A stretch of 64,000 bases of DNA from Pyropia yezoensis (Eukaryota; Rhodophyta; Bangiophyceae; Bangiales; Bangiaceae): positions 25,703,122 to 25,767,121 of the forward strand of contig CM020618.1 in the NCBI GenBank assembly GCA_009829735.1, written 5' to 3'. The position numbers were made by a program, and so were the translations under genes. How positions within the stretch are numbered: the first letter of the stretch is position 1; the number at the start of each line of letters is the position of its first letter. The notes under the pieces are model-generated. The model was not told where the DNA came from, made no database searches, and saw only the letters and a program-made list of their open reading frames with translations. This document shows positions 15,001 to 25,400 of this stretch, one piece after another.

Positions 15001-16174
15001 TCCATGTCATGCGCTACATTGGCTTGCATTTCCCTGCAACTGCGTTGCGTTGGCTTGCAGCTATCTGCACTGTCTTGCATATTCACCAGTGTTCTACGCG
15101 CTACGCACGTTTCGCAAGTTCTTCTGGATCTTTTTCTTGTCGAGCTGGCGTCCTCCCTTCCCTTTCCACCCCCCGCACCCCCCGGCTTCCCTCCATCGCC
15201 TCTCCTGCTTCCCCGCACCCACGCTCTTCCTTTTCCGCTTACTCTTCTTGTCCATCACTCAGGTATGTACGGAGGATGCCATGGGTGGTGCATGTGGGTG
15301 GATCGGCTGGACGGAGCTGCTCTGGTGATGTACGTGGGTGTGTGCGCGGGGGGCTGCTCGCGCGGTGGTACGAGAGGGCGTGTGGGAGGGTGGCAGTTGC
15401 CGTGGTGGTGGCGGTAGGAAGTCGATACACATGGGGGTGCCATACATGCACAGTTCCATGTCATGCGCTACATTGGCTTGCATTTCCCTGCAACTGCGTT
15501 GCGTTGGCTTGCAGCTATCTGCACTGTCTTGCATATTCACCAGTGTTCTACGCGCTACGCACGTTTCGCAAGTTCTTCTGGATCTTTTTCTTGTCGAGCT
15601 GGCGTCCTCCCTTCCCTTTCCACCCCCGCACCCCCCGGCTTCCCTCCATCGCCTCTCCTGCTTCCCCGCACCCACGCTCTTCCTTTTCCGCTTACTCTTC
15701 TTGTCCATCACTCAGGTATGTACGGAGGATGCCATGGGTGGTGCATGTGGGTGGATCGGCTGGACGGAGCTGCTCTGGTGATGTACGTGGGTGTGTGCGC
15801 GGGGGCTGCTCGCGCGGTGGTACGAGAGGGCGTGTGGGAGGGTGGCAGTTGCCGTGGTGGTGGCGGTAGGAAGTCGATACACATGGGGGTGCCATACATG
15901 CACAGTTCCATGTCATGCGCTACATTGGCTTGCATTTCCCTGCAACTGCGTTGCGTTGGCTTGCAGCTATCTGCACTGTCTTGCATATTCACCAGTGTTC
16001 TACGCGCTACGCACGTTTCGCAAGTTCTTCTGGATCTTTTCTTGTCGAGCTGGCGTCCTCCCTTCCCTTTCCACCCCCCGCACCCCCCCGGCTTCCCTCC
16101 ATCGCCTCTCCTGCTTCCCCGCACCCACGCTCTTCCTTTTCCGCTTACTCTTCTTGTCCATCACTCAGGTATGT
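1..16174. repeat. Satellite array, ~454 bp monomer, about 36 tandem copies
   Basis: The same sequence recurs head to tail, with equivalent points at 10, 465, 919, 1372, 1826, 2281 and so on to 15463 and 15915. That gives 35 full intervals averaging about 454 bp (range 451-457) plus a partial copy that stops at the assembly gap. Copies are nearly identical. Most differences are the length of two C runs (5-7), one G run (5-7), and a variable site near the middle that reads GACCGAG, GACGGAG, GACGAG, GATGGAG or GACCGGAG. Each monomer has a TTGCA-rich start, a long pyrimidine-rich stretch, then a G/T-rich stretch. Open frames cross several monomers because the unit is not a multiple of three; they are not genes. 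Centromeric, subtelomeric or spacer location cannot be told from here. Confidence 0.98.
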
Positions 16175-16674
16175 NNNNNNNNNNNNNNNNNNNNNNNNNN
16201 NNNNNNNNNNNNNNNNNNNNNNNNNNNNNNNNNNNNNNNNNNNNNNNNNNNNNNNNNNNNNNNNNNNNNNNNNNNNNNNNNNNNNNNNNNNNNNNNNNNN
16301 NNNNNNNNNNNNNNNNNNNNNNNNNNNNNNNNNNNNNNNNNNNNNNNNNNNNNNNNNNNNNNNNNNNNNNNNNNNNNNNNNNNNNNNNNNNNNNNNNNNN
16401 NNNNNNNNNNNNNNNNNNNNNNNNNNNNNNNNNNNNNNNNNNNNNNNNNNNNNNNNNNNNNNNNNNNNNNNNNNNNNNNNNNNNNNNNNNNNNNNNNNNN
16501 NNNNNNNNNNNNNNNNNNNNNNNNNNNNNNNNNNNNNNNNNNNNNNNNNNNNNNNNNNNNNNNNNNNNNNNNNNNNNNNNNNNNNNNNNNNNNNNNNNNN
16601 NNNNNNNNNNNNNNNNNNNNNNNNNNNNNNNNNNNNNNNNNNNNNNNNNNNNNNNNNNNNNNNNNNNNNNNNNN
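16175..16674. other. Assembly gap (500 N)
   Basis: Exactly 500 undetermined bases separate the satellite from unique sequence. The round number suggests a placeholder, so the true distance and the true end of the array are unknown. Confidence 0.99.
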
Positions 16675-16794
16675 GGGGGGGGATGGGGGACCACCGCCGC
16701 CGCAGCCGGTCCGGCCGCCGCCGCCGACGCTGCGGCTGCGGCGGCAGCGGCCGCAGCGGCCACTGCGGCCGCCGCGCCGGGGGCCACTGGCGGG

Positions 16795-16861
<67 letters not shown>

Positions 16862-17120
16862 ACGGCGGGGCTGTCGGCGGGGGCTTTGGGGACAAGCGGC
16901 GGCGCAAGCCGCGGCGGCCGCCCAGCCTCACCCTGCCCCCCGACCGGGGGGAGCTCCCTCGCGGTCACCCCCGTTGCGTCGCCGGCGGCGGCCGTTGCCG
17001 CCTACCCGCCGTCCTCCCTTGTCGACGCCGCCGCCGCGTTGCGGCGGGCGGCGGGGGGGGCGGGGGGGGGGGAGACGGGGGGGGGGGGGGGGGGGGGGGG
17101 GGCTCCCGGCCTGGGCCGCT
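16675..17120 (+). other. Low-complexity GC-rich leader before the phosphatase gene
   Basis: This stretch is almost wholly GGC/GCC repeats and G runs. Parts can be read as Ala/Gly-rich protein in more than one frame: one frame gives poly-Ala then poly-Gly followed by a basic patch KRRRKPRRPP, and another gives an Ala-rich helix-like stretch near 16990-17045. It may encode an N-terminal extension of the phosphatase that begins inside or before the gap, or it may be 5' UTR. The frame cannot be followed through the G run at about 17051-17102. Confidence 0.5.
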
Positions 17121-17414
17121 ATGGACCTGGGCGGCGCCGCCAGTGGCGCCCCCCCCGGCCTGCCGGCCGCGGCCGGCGACGTGCTGCCGGCCGTAGGGGG
17201 TGGCGGCGGGGTGGGGGTGGGGACGCCCGCGCCGGCGGGGCTGGCGGACCTTGCCGCCGCCGCCGCGTCGGCGGCGGCGGCAGACGCCGAGGCCGCATCC
17301 TCCCCGGGCGTGTACGCGGTGGTGGCGCGGCGGGGGCGGCGGCGGCGGGCGCTGGAGGACACGTTTGTGGCCATCCCTGACGTGGACGCGGATGAGGCGG
17401 TGGAGCGGTGGCGC

Positions 17415-17457
<43 letters not shown>

Positions 17458-18979
17458 CAACGTCGACGGCGACGTCGACGGCGGCGACGGCGGCGGGGGG
17501 GGGTGGGGGGGGAGCGGCGGGTGGGGCAGGGGGGGGGGGGGGGGGGTACGCCCCCAACCCCCCTTGGGGGGGTTCCCGCCCCGCTTGACACGGCCCCCAC
17601 CGTCGGCACCACCGCCGTGCCACTGGCGTCGGCGGCGGTGCACCCGCCGCCGCTGCCGCTGCCGCCCCCACCGCGGCCGCCGCCGTCGCCGCCGCGCACC
17701 GCCTTTTACGGCGTCTTTGACGGCCACGGCGGGCGGCGGGCGGCGGACTTTGCGGCCAACAACCTGGCCGGCGCGGTGCTGGGCGGCTCGTGGCGCACGC
17801 GGCGGTCACCGCCGCCGCTGCCGCCGCCGCCGCTGCCGGCTGTCGGGGGCGCTGGCAATGGCGGGGGCGGCGACGGCTCTGCCACTTGGGGGGCGACGAC
17901 GACGGCGACGGCTGATGCGGCGGCGTCGGTGTCGTCGGCAACGTTGGCAGGCGGCGCAGCCGCGGCGGAGCGGGCGGCGATTGTGGCGGCGCTAATTGAC
18001 GCCTTTCTATTTGTCGATGCCAAGTACCTGGCCTACTCGGCGCCGTGGGAGGAGGTGGATGAGCTGCCGCCGGATGGGGCTGGGGGTGCTGGGGGGGGGC
18101 ACCCGGCCATGCCGGGCGTGACGAGCGTCGGGGGGGTGGGTGGTGGCGTCATGAGTGGCGTTGGCGGTGGCGGCGGTAGTGGTGGCAGCAGTGGTGGGAC
18201 CGGGGCTTGTGGGAGTGGCAGCGGTGGGGGTGGTGGTGGCGGCGGCGGTGGTGGCGGTGGTGGCGGGGGTGGGGGTGGCCGCGGCCGCGGCGTGTCGCGG
18301 GCGGATGACGCGTCTGACGGTCGGGTGGCGGGGTGGTCGTCGGTTTTCCGGGCGTCCACCATGGCCTCCTCGTCGGTCACGTCGGCCGAGCCGTCGCCGC
18401 TGTCGTGGCCAGCCGCGCGGGGGCCCGCCGACGCACCGCTGCCGCCGCCGTCGACAATGACGATGACCGGCAGCGGCAGCAGCCGGCCGCAGCCGCAGCC
18501 GCACCCCCCCCCGCCGCCGCCGCCCCAGCCGCCGCCGTCCCTGCCGTCGCTGCTGCCGCACCACGCGCACCCGCACACGCCGCCCGCGTCGGCCAGCCCG
18601 CCGCTGCCGCCGCTGTCCCCGCCGGACGCACCCGGTGCGCCCGCCGCGGGGCCGTCGGCGACGCCAACGCCGTGGGCGGCCGCCGCGCCCGCGGGGCCGT
18701 GGCACCGCGCGGCCCGGATGTTGCCTAGTGTGTGGATGCTGCCCGTTGTTGGCGGCTGGGCTGGGAGTGGTGGTGGTGGTGGGGGTGGTGGTGGTGGTGG
18801 TGGTGGTGGGGGTGGTGGTGGTGGTGATGGTGGTGGGGGTGGGGGGTGGTGGTGGGGGTGGGGGTGGAGGTGGGGTTGGAGGCGTCGGGGGGGGTGGTGT
18901 TGGCGGTAGGGCTGGTCCCGGGTCCAGCGGGTGGGGCGCCAGTGGTGGCGGTAGCGGCGGTGGTGGCGGTGGTGGCGGT

Positions 18980-19078
<99 letters not shown>

Positions 19079-20608
19079 AGCGGTGGCGGCGGAGGCGGCG
19101 GCGGCGGCGGAGGCGGCGACGGCGGTCTAGACGAGGCGATGCCGCTGTCGCCCTTTTCCACGGCGGGCTTCCTTGGGAAGGTGCCGCCGCCGTCGCCCGC
19201 GGCGTCTGACGGCCCCGCGGCGGCCACGACGCGCGGTGGCGGCAGCACTGGCGGCGGGCGGGCCAGCTGGCCGCTGGCCTCTGGGGCCGTGGCGGCGGCG
19301 CTCGCCGGCGTCGGCGGCGGGAGCCCCCTGGGTGCTCCCCCTCCCCTCCCCCCCCCCTTGCCCCCGTCGGCGCCGCCGAGTGCCAGCCGCCGGAGCCAAC
19401 GGCGGAGCAGCGGCGGCGGCAGCCCGATGGGCACGCTCGGCTTTGGGGTGGGCGGCCTGGAGCTGGCGTCGCCGGGCAACCACAGCGTGTGTGGGAGCGC
19501 CGTTGGTGGGGGGGGGAGCGACGGCCTCGGCGACGTGCCCGTCGGGTGCACCGCGGCGGTTGCGCTGCTCCACCGGGGGTGGCTGTACGTGGCGCACGCG
19601 GGGGACTCGCGGGTGATTCTCGCGTCGGGGCGGGAGGCGCCGGCGGCGGCAGCGCCGGCGGCGGCGCCGTCGCCAATGGGTGGGGCGTCTGGGGGTGGGG
19701 CGGAGGACCCGACGGCGGCGGGCGGGGCTGCGCCGGGGGCAACCACCACCGCCGACAGTGGTGCTGCCGCTGCCGCCGCTTCCGCTGCCGCCGCCGCCGC
19801 CGTGGCCACCTCCCCGCTGCCTCGGCGGCGGCACCGGGACGGCACGGTGCGGCCGCCCGGCCCGGCTCCCCCCACCGACGCGGCCTCCTCCTCCGCCGTC
19901 GCCGCCGCTGCGAGGAACCTCCCCCCTCCCCCCCCCCTCCCCCCGCTGGCCGTGACGACCACCCGCCTCACCGATGACCACACACCCAGCCGCGCCGACG
20001 AGGCGGTGCGCGTCGAGGCGGCGGGCGGGACGGTGCTGCACCACCGGGTGAATGGGGTGCTGGCCGTGTCGCGGTCGATAGGGGACCGGGTGCTCAAGGA
20101 CGCGGGCCTCACCGCCGTGCCCGAGGTGGTTGTCCGGCCGCTGCCGCCCGCGGCGACGGCGGCGGCGGCGGCGGCGGTGGCGTCGCCTCGTGGCAGCTCC
20201 CCACTCCCACCCGCCGCTCCGGCACCGGCACCTCCGCCTCTGCCGACCTTGTCGCCACCGTCGTCGCCGGGTGCGTTGTTCTCTCCCTCGCCCCCCCCCA
20301 CGCCCCACTACCACGCGCTGGTGCTTGCCACCGACGGCCTGTGGGACCGCGTGTCCGTCGCCGACGCGGGCGCCGCGGCGGTCGAGGGCGTGCGGGCGGG
20401 CGACCTTGACGGCGCCTGCGACGCGCTCGTCGCCGCCGCCGTGGCGGGCGGCAGCGGCGATGACGTGTCGGTGCTGATTGTCAACCTGGGGCGGTACACC
20501 CCACCGGCGGCGGCAGCGGCAGCGGCGGCGGCGGCGGCGGCCACGGCGGGGGGTGGGGGCGCGGCAACGCCGCCCGCAGCGACGCGGCGGGGAGGGGGGG
20601 TGGGCTGA
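17121..20608 (+). CDS. PP2C-family protein serine/threonine phosphatase with large low-complexity inserts
   Basis: Metal-dependent Ser/Thr phosphatase of the PPM/PP2C family. The family blocks appear in order: RRRALEDTF (about 17340-17366, with the Glu-Asp metal pair), FYGVFDGHGG (about 17702-17733), VAHAGDSRVIL (about 19588-19620), LTDDHTPS then AAGGTV (about 19967-20035), GVLAVSRSIGD (about 20055-20090), LATDGLWDRVS (about 20326-20358) and GDDVSVLIV (about 20457-20485). The metal-binding aspartates are all present, so an active enzyme is plausible. Conserved blocks that normally span about 290 residues are spread over about 1160 codons by Gly, Ala, Pro and His-rich inserts. The blocks lie in three frames: first block one frame, second block another, remainder a third. 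The changes fall in simple repeats near 17500-17590 and 18760-18910, so small assembly indels or short introns are likely. The ATG at 17121 is the first in frame with the first block; a longer N-terminus is possible. The stop is the TGA at 20606-20608. Confidence 0.8.
18758..18905 (+). repeat. (GGT)n-like microsatellite inside the phosphatase gene
   Basis: Long run of GGT/GGG units. The open frame upstream and the frame carrying the C-terminal phosphatase blocks meet in this stretch, so repeat-length error, a real length polymorphism or a short intron would each explain the frame change. Confidence 0.85.
18950..19126 (+). repeat. (GGY)n repeat encoding a poly-glycine tract
   Basis: Nearly uninterrupted GGT/GGC codons encode more than fifty glycines in the frame of the downstream phosphatase blocks. 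The tract lies in the big insert between the DGHGG and AGDSR blocks. Confidence 0.9.
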
Positions 20609-22430
20609 GGCAACGGCCTCCTCACCCTCGCGCCTCCCCCCGCTAGGACTCTGGGCCGCAGTGGAGCGGCGCCCCGCGGCGCCCTTCGTGTACGCGCCCC
20701 GCGCGTTGTCGCATTGGCGGTGGCGGCGGTGGCGGAGGTGGCGGTGTGGCGGTGGTGGCGGTGGCGGTGGCGGTGGCGGTGGCGGTGGCGACAGCCGCGC
20801 ACGCGAGGGCGGGCGGGCGACCTGCCCTTCCGCCCTTGCCCCCTTCTGCGCTCCCCCTCCGTCTCCCCGTTTCCCGATAGTTACCGATGGCTGACCTCCC
20901 CCCCCCCCCCCTTTCACTTTGCACCTTGCACCCGTGGCGGCACGCGACGGGAAGTTTTGGGGATTGTGGGTGCGTGGGAGCGGGAGGGGGTGTGGGATGG
21001 CCACCACCAGTGGCAACGACGGGTTGGTAGAGGGGGGGTGGGGCGCAGACGGGCGGTGGGGAGTGGTGATGACGGCGTGGCGGCGTGGCGGAAGTGGAGC
21101 CGCCACACCCACCCCGCGGGTTCCACCGGGGGGGTGTTTGCCGCTGTCGCTCCTTCCTCCCACGGGCGGTCTGCCGGCCGCGCGGGAAGGGGGGATTTGG
21201 GGCGGTGGCGCCACCCCCCCCCCGCCGCCGTAGGAGGACTCTTTTTTTTTTTGGTAGGGTGGCCGGCCTGAGGGTTTTGAGGGGGGGGTGGGGCGGGCGG
21301 CGGCGGGGGGTGGGGGTGGGCGGGGGGTGGGGGAGGGGGTCCGTGCTGGGGGCTCCCCCGCGGGGGGGGGGGGGGCGGGGGGGGGGGGGGGGGGTGCGGG
21401 GGGTGTGGGGTGTGGGGGGCGGCGCGCGGCGCGCTGCCGCCGTGGGTGCCCCGACGGGTGATGATGGGAGCCTCTATTTATGCGCCGCCGGGCGGCAACC
21501 TGTGAGGGGAGGGGAGGGGCGCGGGAGAGCGGGGGGAGTGGCCAAGAGGGTGGGGCGGGGGGAAGCGGAACGGGGCAACGATGCGGTGGGGGGGGGGAGG
21601 AGCGGGGGGGGGGGGGGGGGGAGGTGAGGCGGACGTCTGAGCGCCGTCGTGCCCTCTGTGATGACCCGCGCTGCTCCCCCCCCACCCCCCAGGCTCCTTT
21701 GCCGGCCGCGGAGGAAAAAAAACAAGAGGGTGGCGCACCCCACCCACGACGGCCGCACGTCACGCGCGACACGCGCGGCGCGACACGCGCGCCCACACCC
21801 CACGCGCGGCAGACTGGCGGTAGGTACCGGCTCGCCGCGCGCCCCGGTGTGCCGCGCGTGTGCTACCTATCTATTCTATGGCTAAAAGGATACGGCCATC
21901 CCCCGACTCGGCCTCTGCCTCCCGCCCCCCCCAGCCCCCCCCGCGGCTCTCCCACCCCCCCGCCGCCGCTGCCGTCTGACGGGCCCGCCCGCGCCACCGC
22001 GCACAGTGGCAAGGCCGATGGCTACTAGGGAGCGTGCCCCTCCGGCCCGTTCCGTCCCCCCCCCAACCCCCCCGGGCTCCCTCCAACGCGGCCCCAACCC
22101 CCGTGCTCCGTCCGACCCCACGCCTCCATTGCCAGCCACGTCCCTACCTCATTTTTTTTCATCCTACTCACCCGCCCCCCCCCCCCACTCAAGACGCCAA
22201 ACCACCCACACCCCCGCCAGCCCACCCGCCCGCCCACCCACCCGCCCGCCCACCCACCCACCCGCCCACCCGCCCGTCCCCCGCCCGCCCGCCCACCCCG
22301 CTCCATCCGCCATGGCCCCCCCATCGATAGAGCCACCCAATGGCACCCCCCCGCCCCCCCCCCCCCCCACCTCCGCCGTGCTCCCCCCGACGGCCACCAT
22401 CCAAACGGCCGCCCAGCGGGCGGGGCGGCG
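20609..22430. other. Spacer between two convergent genes, homopolymer-rich
   Basis: I see no supportable gene here. The stretch holds GGTGGC repeats (about 20710-20790), a C run near 20898, a T run near 21241-21252, dense G runs (about 21285-21420 and 21600-21625), and a CCCGCCCA-type repeat (about 22205-22290). Long open frames exist on both strands but are products of the biased composition. The phosphatase ends at its left edge and the NF-X1 gene at its right edge, so both 3' ends and polyadenylation sites should lie here. I cannot point to a clear polyadenylation motif. Confidence 0.7.
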
Positions 22431-25400
22431 TCAGTCGTCCCACGCGCTGCCCCGCGCAAACGCGGGCGCCTTTTCCGCCCGCCCCCGTACCCGCGCCGAC
22501 GCGGCGGCAGCCGCCGCCGCCGCCGCGGGGCCGCCCGCCCCGCCGCCCGCCGCGGCGGCGGCGCCTGCGCCCCAGCCACCACCCCCCCTGCCCCCACCCC
22601 CCCCCCCCCCCCCCCCCGCCACCCCCCCACCCCCACCCCCACCGCCGCCGCCAATGCCGACACCGCCACCCGCAGGCGCGCCCGCCGCCGACATATCGAC
22701 GGTGGTGGCCGACGGCGGGGCCGCGCCCCCTCCCGCACCCGCCCCAAACGCCGCCGACACGCCGCCGCCGCCGCCGCTGCCGCCGCCCACGGGCGCGGCG
22801 GCAGCCGCCGCCGCGGAATCGACGGCGGCGGCTGCCGCCGGCAGCGGCCATGCGGCGGCGGGGTCCCCCCGCTCCACCGGGCGGACGGCGTAGCCGAGGC
22901 GCGACCGCACCGACGCGGCCGCCGCGGTGGCCCGCTCGGGGGTGGAAAAGTGCACCAGCGCTTCGGGAACCCCCCCCGCGGCCGCTGCCGCGGCCGCCGC
23001 CGCCGCCGACGGCGGCGCCGCGCCCCCCGCGCCCGCCCCCGGGTCGACGCCCACGTAGACGACCACGTACGAGCCGGCGTGCGGGGCGAGGACCCGCGCC
23101 AGCCGGGCGGCCAGCTCCCCCGCCGACCGCACCGGCTCGACGCGCACCCACCGGCGGCGGCGGGCGGCGACCGCCCGCGGCGACCGCGCGTCCGCGTCGA
23201 CGGCGGCAGTGTGGGCGGATAGTGGGGTGGGTGGCAGCCGTGGGGGGAGCAACGACCCGGGGCGCCGCCGGACGGTGAGGGTGCGGAAGCCTGACGGCCC
23301 CGCCGAAGACGTTTCCAGGTTGTAGTAGGCGTCGCCGAGCGCGTGCGCGGCAAGACGCGCGGCGGGCGACAGGGCGGGCAGGGCGACCTTGCGGGCCGCG
23401 CCCGACGCGACACGCGCCAGCGCCGACTCGATGACCGCCAGCGCCGTCGACTCTTTGCGAGCAAACTCCATCAGGGAGGGGGCGTAGGGGGGAAAGTCGG
23501 GCGTGCCGGGAACGGCGCCCCCGCCCCCCGCCGCCCCGCCACCCGCAGTCGCGTCGCCAGCTGCCACCGCCCCGCCACCGCCGCCGTCGGCTGCCGCCGC
23601 CGCTGCCGCCGCTGCCGCCGCCGCCGAGAGCCCCCCGTCGGCGTCCTCTTCCCCACTGCCTGGCGGCGGCGCCGTGGCCAGCCCCATTGCCGCCGCCATG
23701 CCCGTCACCCGCGCCACCCGCGCGCAATTGTCATTGCATGACAGGCGCTCGGTGGTGCGCGCCGCGCCGCCGCCGGCGCCCGCCCCCCCCGCCCCGGCAG
23801 CGGTGGCGGCAGCAGCAGCAGCGGCACCCCCGCCCCGGTCCTCGGCGGCCGCCGCCGACTGGGCCGCCACGACCGCCGACGCGGGGGGCGGCACCTCCCC
23901 ACACACCCCCGCCTCGCGGCGGCGGCCACACGGGCAGGTGACGACCACCGCCGCAGGGCAGGCGCCTCGCGGGCACCCCCGCCCCGGGTGACACCGCTCC
24001 GCACACGGGTGACCACAGCCCCGCCGGGGGGCACCGCAGGGAAGCGCACAGCCGCTACCGTCGCCCCCGCCAATGGGGGCGGCCGCCGCGGCGGCTGCCC
24101 CGTCTGCCCCCGCGGCGACGGCGCCATCCCCCGGGCACCCCCCCACGTGGCACACAGCGGTACAGCTGTGGACGCCACACCGCAGCCGCCGCCCACACGG
24201 GCGGGCGCAGGTGATGGCGGGGAGGAAGCAGGGCACCACCCGCGTCTCGCCGTGGCCGCCTGCGCAGCCGCGGGTGACCAGCACCGAGCACGGCGGGCAG
24301 GGCCCCGGGTGGCAAGTGTCGGGGCATGGGTGCCCACACGCCCGCGCGGCGGTGCAGCGGCGGGTGCAAGGCGGAGGGGTGTCGCCGCAGCGGTAGGGCC
24401 CCGGCCGGGAGACGGCGCCACACGCGCACGCCAGCCGCTCGTGGACGAGGAGCCCACACGGCGCGCAGTCGCCGGCGTGCCCACACGCCTCGTCACAGGC
24501 GTGGACGCCACAGTTGAGGGGCCGCCCACACGGGGCGGTGCAGGTGTGGAGGCGCGCCGCGGCTCCGTCCTCCTCGTCGGGGGGCGCCCACAAAGTCGCC
24601 GTCGCGACCGCGTCGACGAGCGGGCCCGCCCCCTTTTTCGGCCGCCGCCGGGCGGCACAGCACGACCGCCCGCACGTGTGCACCCGACACGACAGGCGGT
24701 CGCCACAGACGCGCCCGCACTCGAGCCGCCGCCGGATGTCGTCGGTGCCCTCGGTGGCGTCGGCGCCCGCGCACGGCACCGGCGCGGCCGCCGACCCGCA
24801 CGCGCACCCCACCGTGACGGTGCGGGGGCACGCCCCACAGTCCCCCTCATGGCCACACGGAGCGGTGCAGGTGTGGGCGGCGAGGCAGCCCAGCGGGCGG
24901 CCGCAGGGGCCCCCACAGCTGACGGGGGGGGTGGTACAGTCGGCCGCCCTCGCGGCCGCCTGCGCGGGCGTCAGCGGCACCCGCCCACAGGCGCAGGTGG
25001 TCACGACCGCCGCGTCACCTGCACACGGGCCACATGGGCCCGCGTGGCACGGCGCGTCGCAGGTGTGGCGGCCGCACCTGAGGAGGCGCCCGCAGGGGGA
25101 GCCGCAGCACAAGACGGCGGGCACGGGCTTGCCGGCAGCAATGGCCACCACAGCAGCCACCGCCGCCGTCACTTCAGCTGCCGCCGTAGCTGGCACCTTC
25201 TCGCCCACCCCCGCAAAGTTCCCGCTTGCCTCGCCTACCGCCAGGGGTGCTGACGACGACACCGCTACGGCACAGGGTAGCACCGGTGCCGACGCGGCGG
25301 GCTCCTTTCCACAGTGGCACCCCACCGTGACGGGCGCCTCACAGTCAGCACACGGCCCCGGGTGGCAGGTCGCCTCGCACGGGTGCCCACACGGCCGCGG

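Noticed and set aside
5-16160. Dozens of open frames of 60-631 codons in the satellite on both strands
   Set aside because: They are the same few peptides re-read in rotating frames because the ~454 bp unit is not a multiple of three. They track the repeat, not a gene.
1-16174. CRISPR array
   Set aside because: The whole 454 bp unit repeats with no unique spacers, and the host is eukaryotic.
1-16174. CENP-B-box-like centromere motif in the satellite
   Set aside because: I looked for the CTTCGTTGGAAACGGGA-type box and found only TTGCA/TTGCG repeats. Centromere identity cannot be claimed.
18007-20301. 764-codon minus-strand frame under the phosphatase
   Set aside because: Almost entirely Pro/Arg/Ala repeats, the antisense shadow of GGC/GCC codons, while the plus strand shows ordered PP2C motifs.
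19127-21796. 889-codon minus-strand frame
   Set aside because: Arg/Pro-rich shadow of the phosphatase 3' half and the G-rich spacer; no conserved motif.
22205-22290. CCCGCCCA-type repeat as telomeric sequence
   Set aside because: The unit does not match known telomere repeats such as TTAGGG or TTTAGGG and is short and irregular.
23705-25253. Plus- and minus-strand frames of about 400 codons within the NF-X1 gene
   Set aside because: Shadows of the Cys/His-rich coding frame; they lack any ordered motif.
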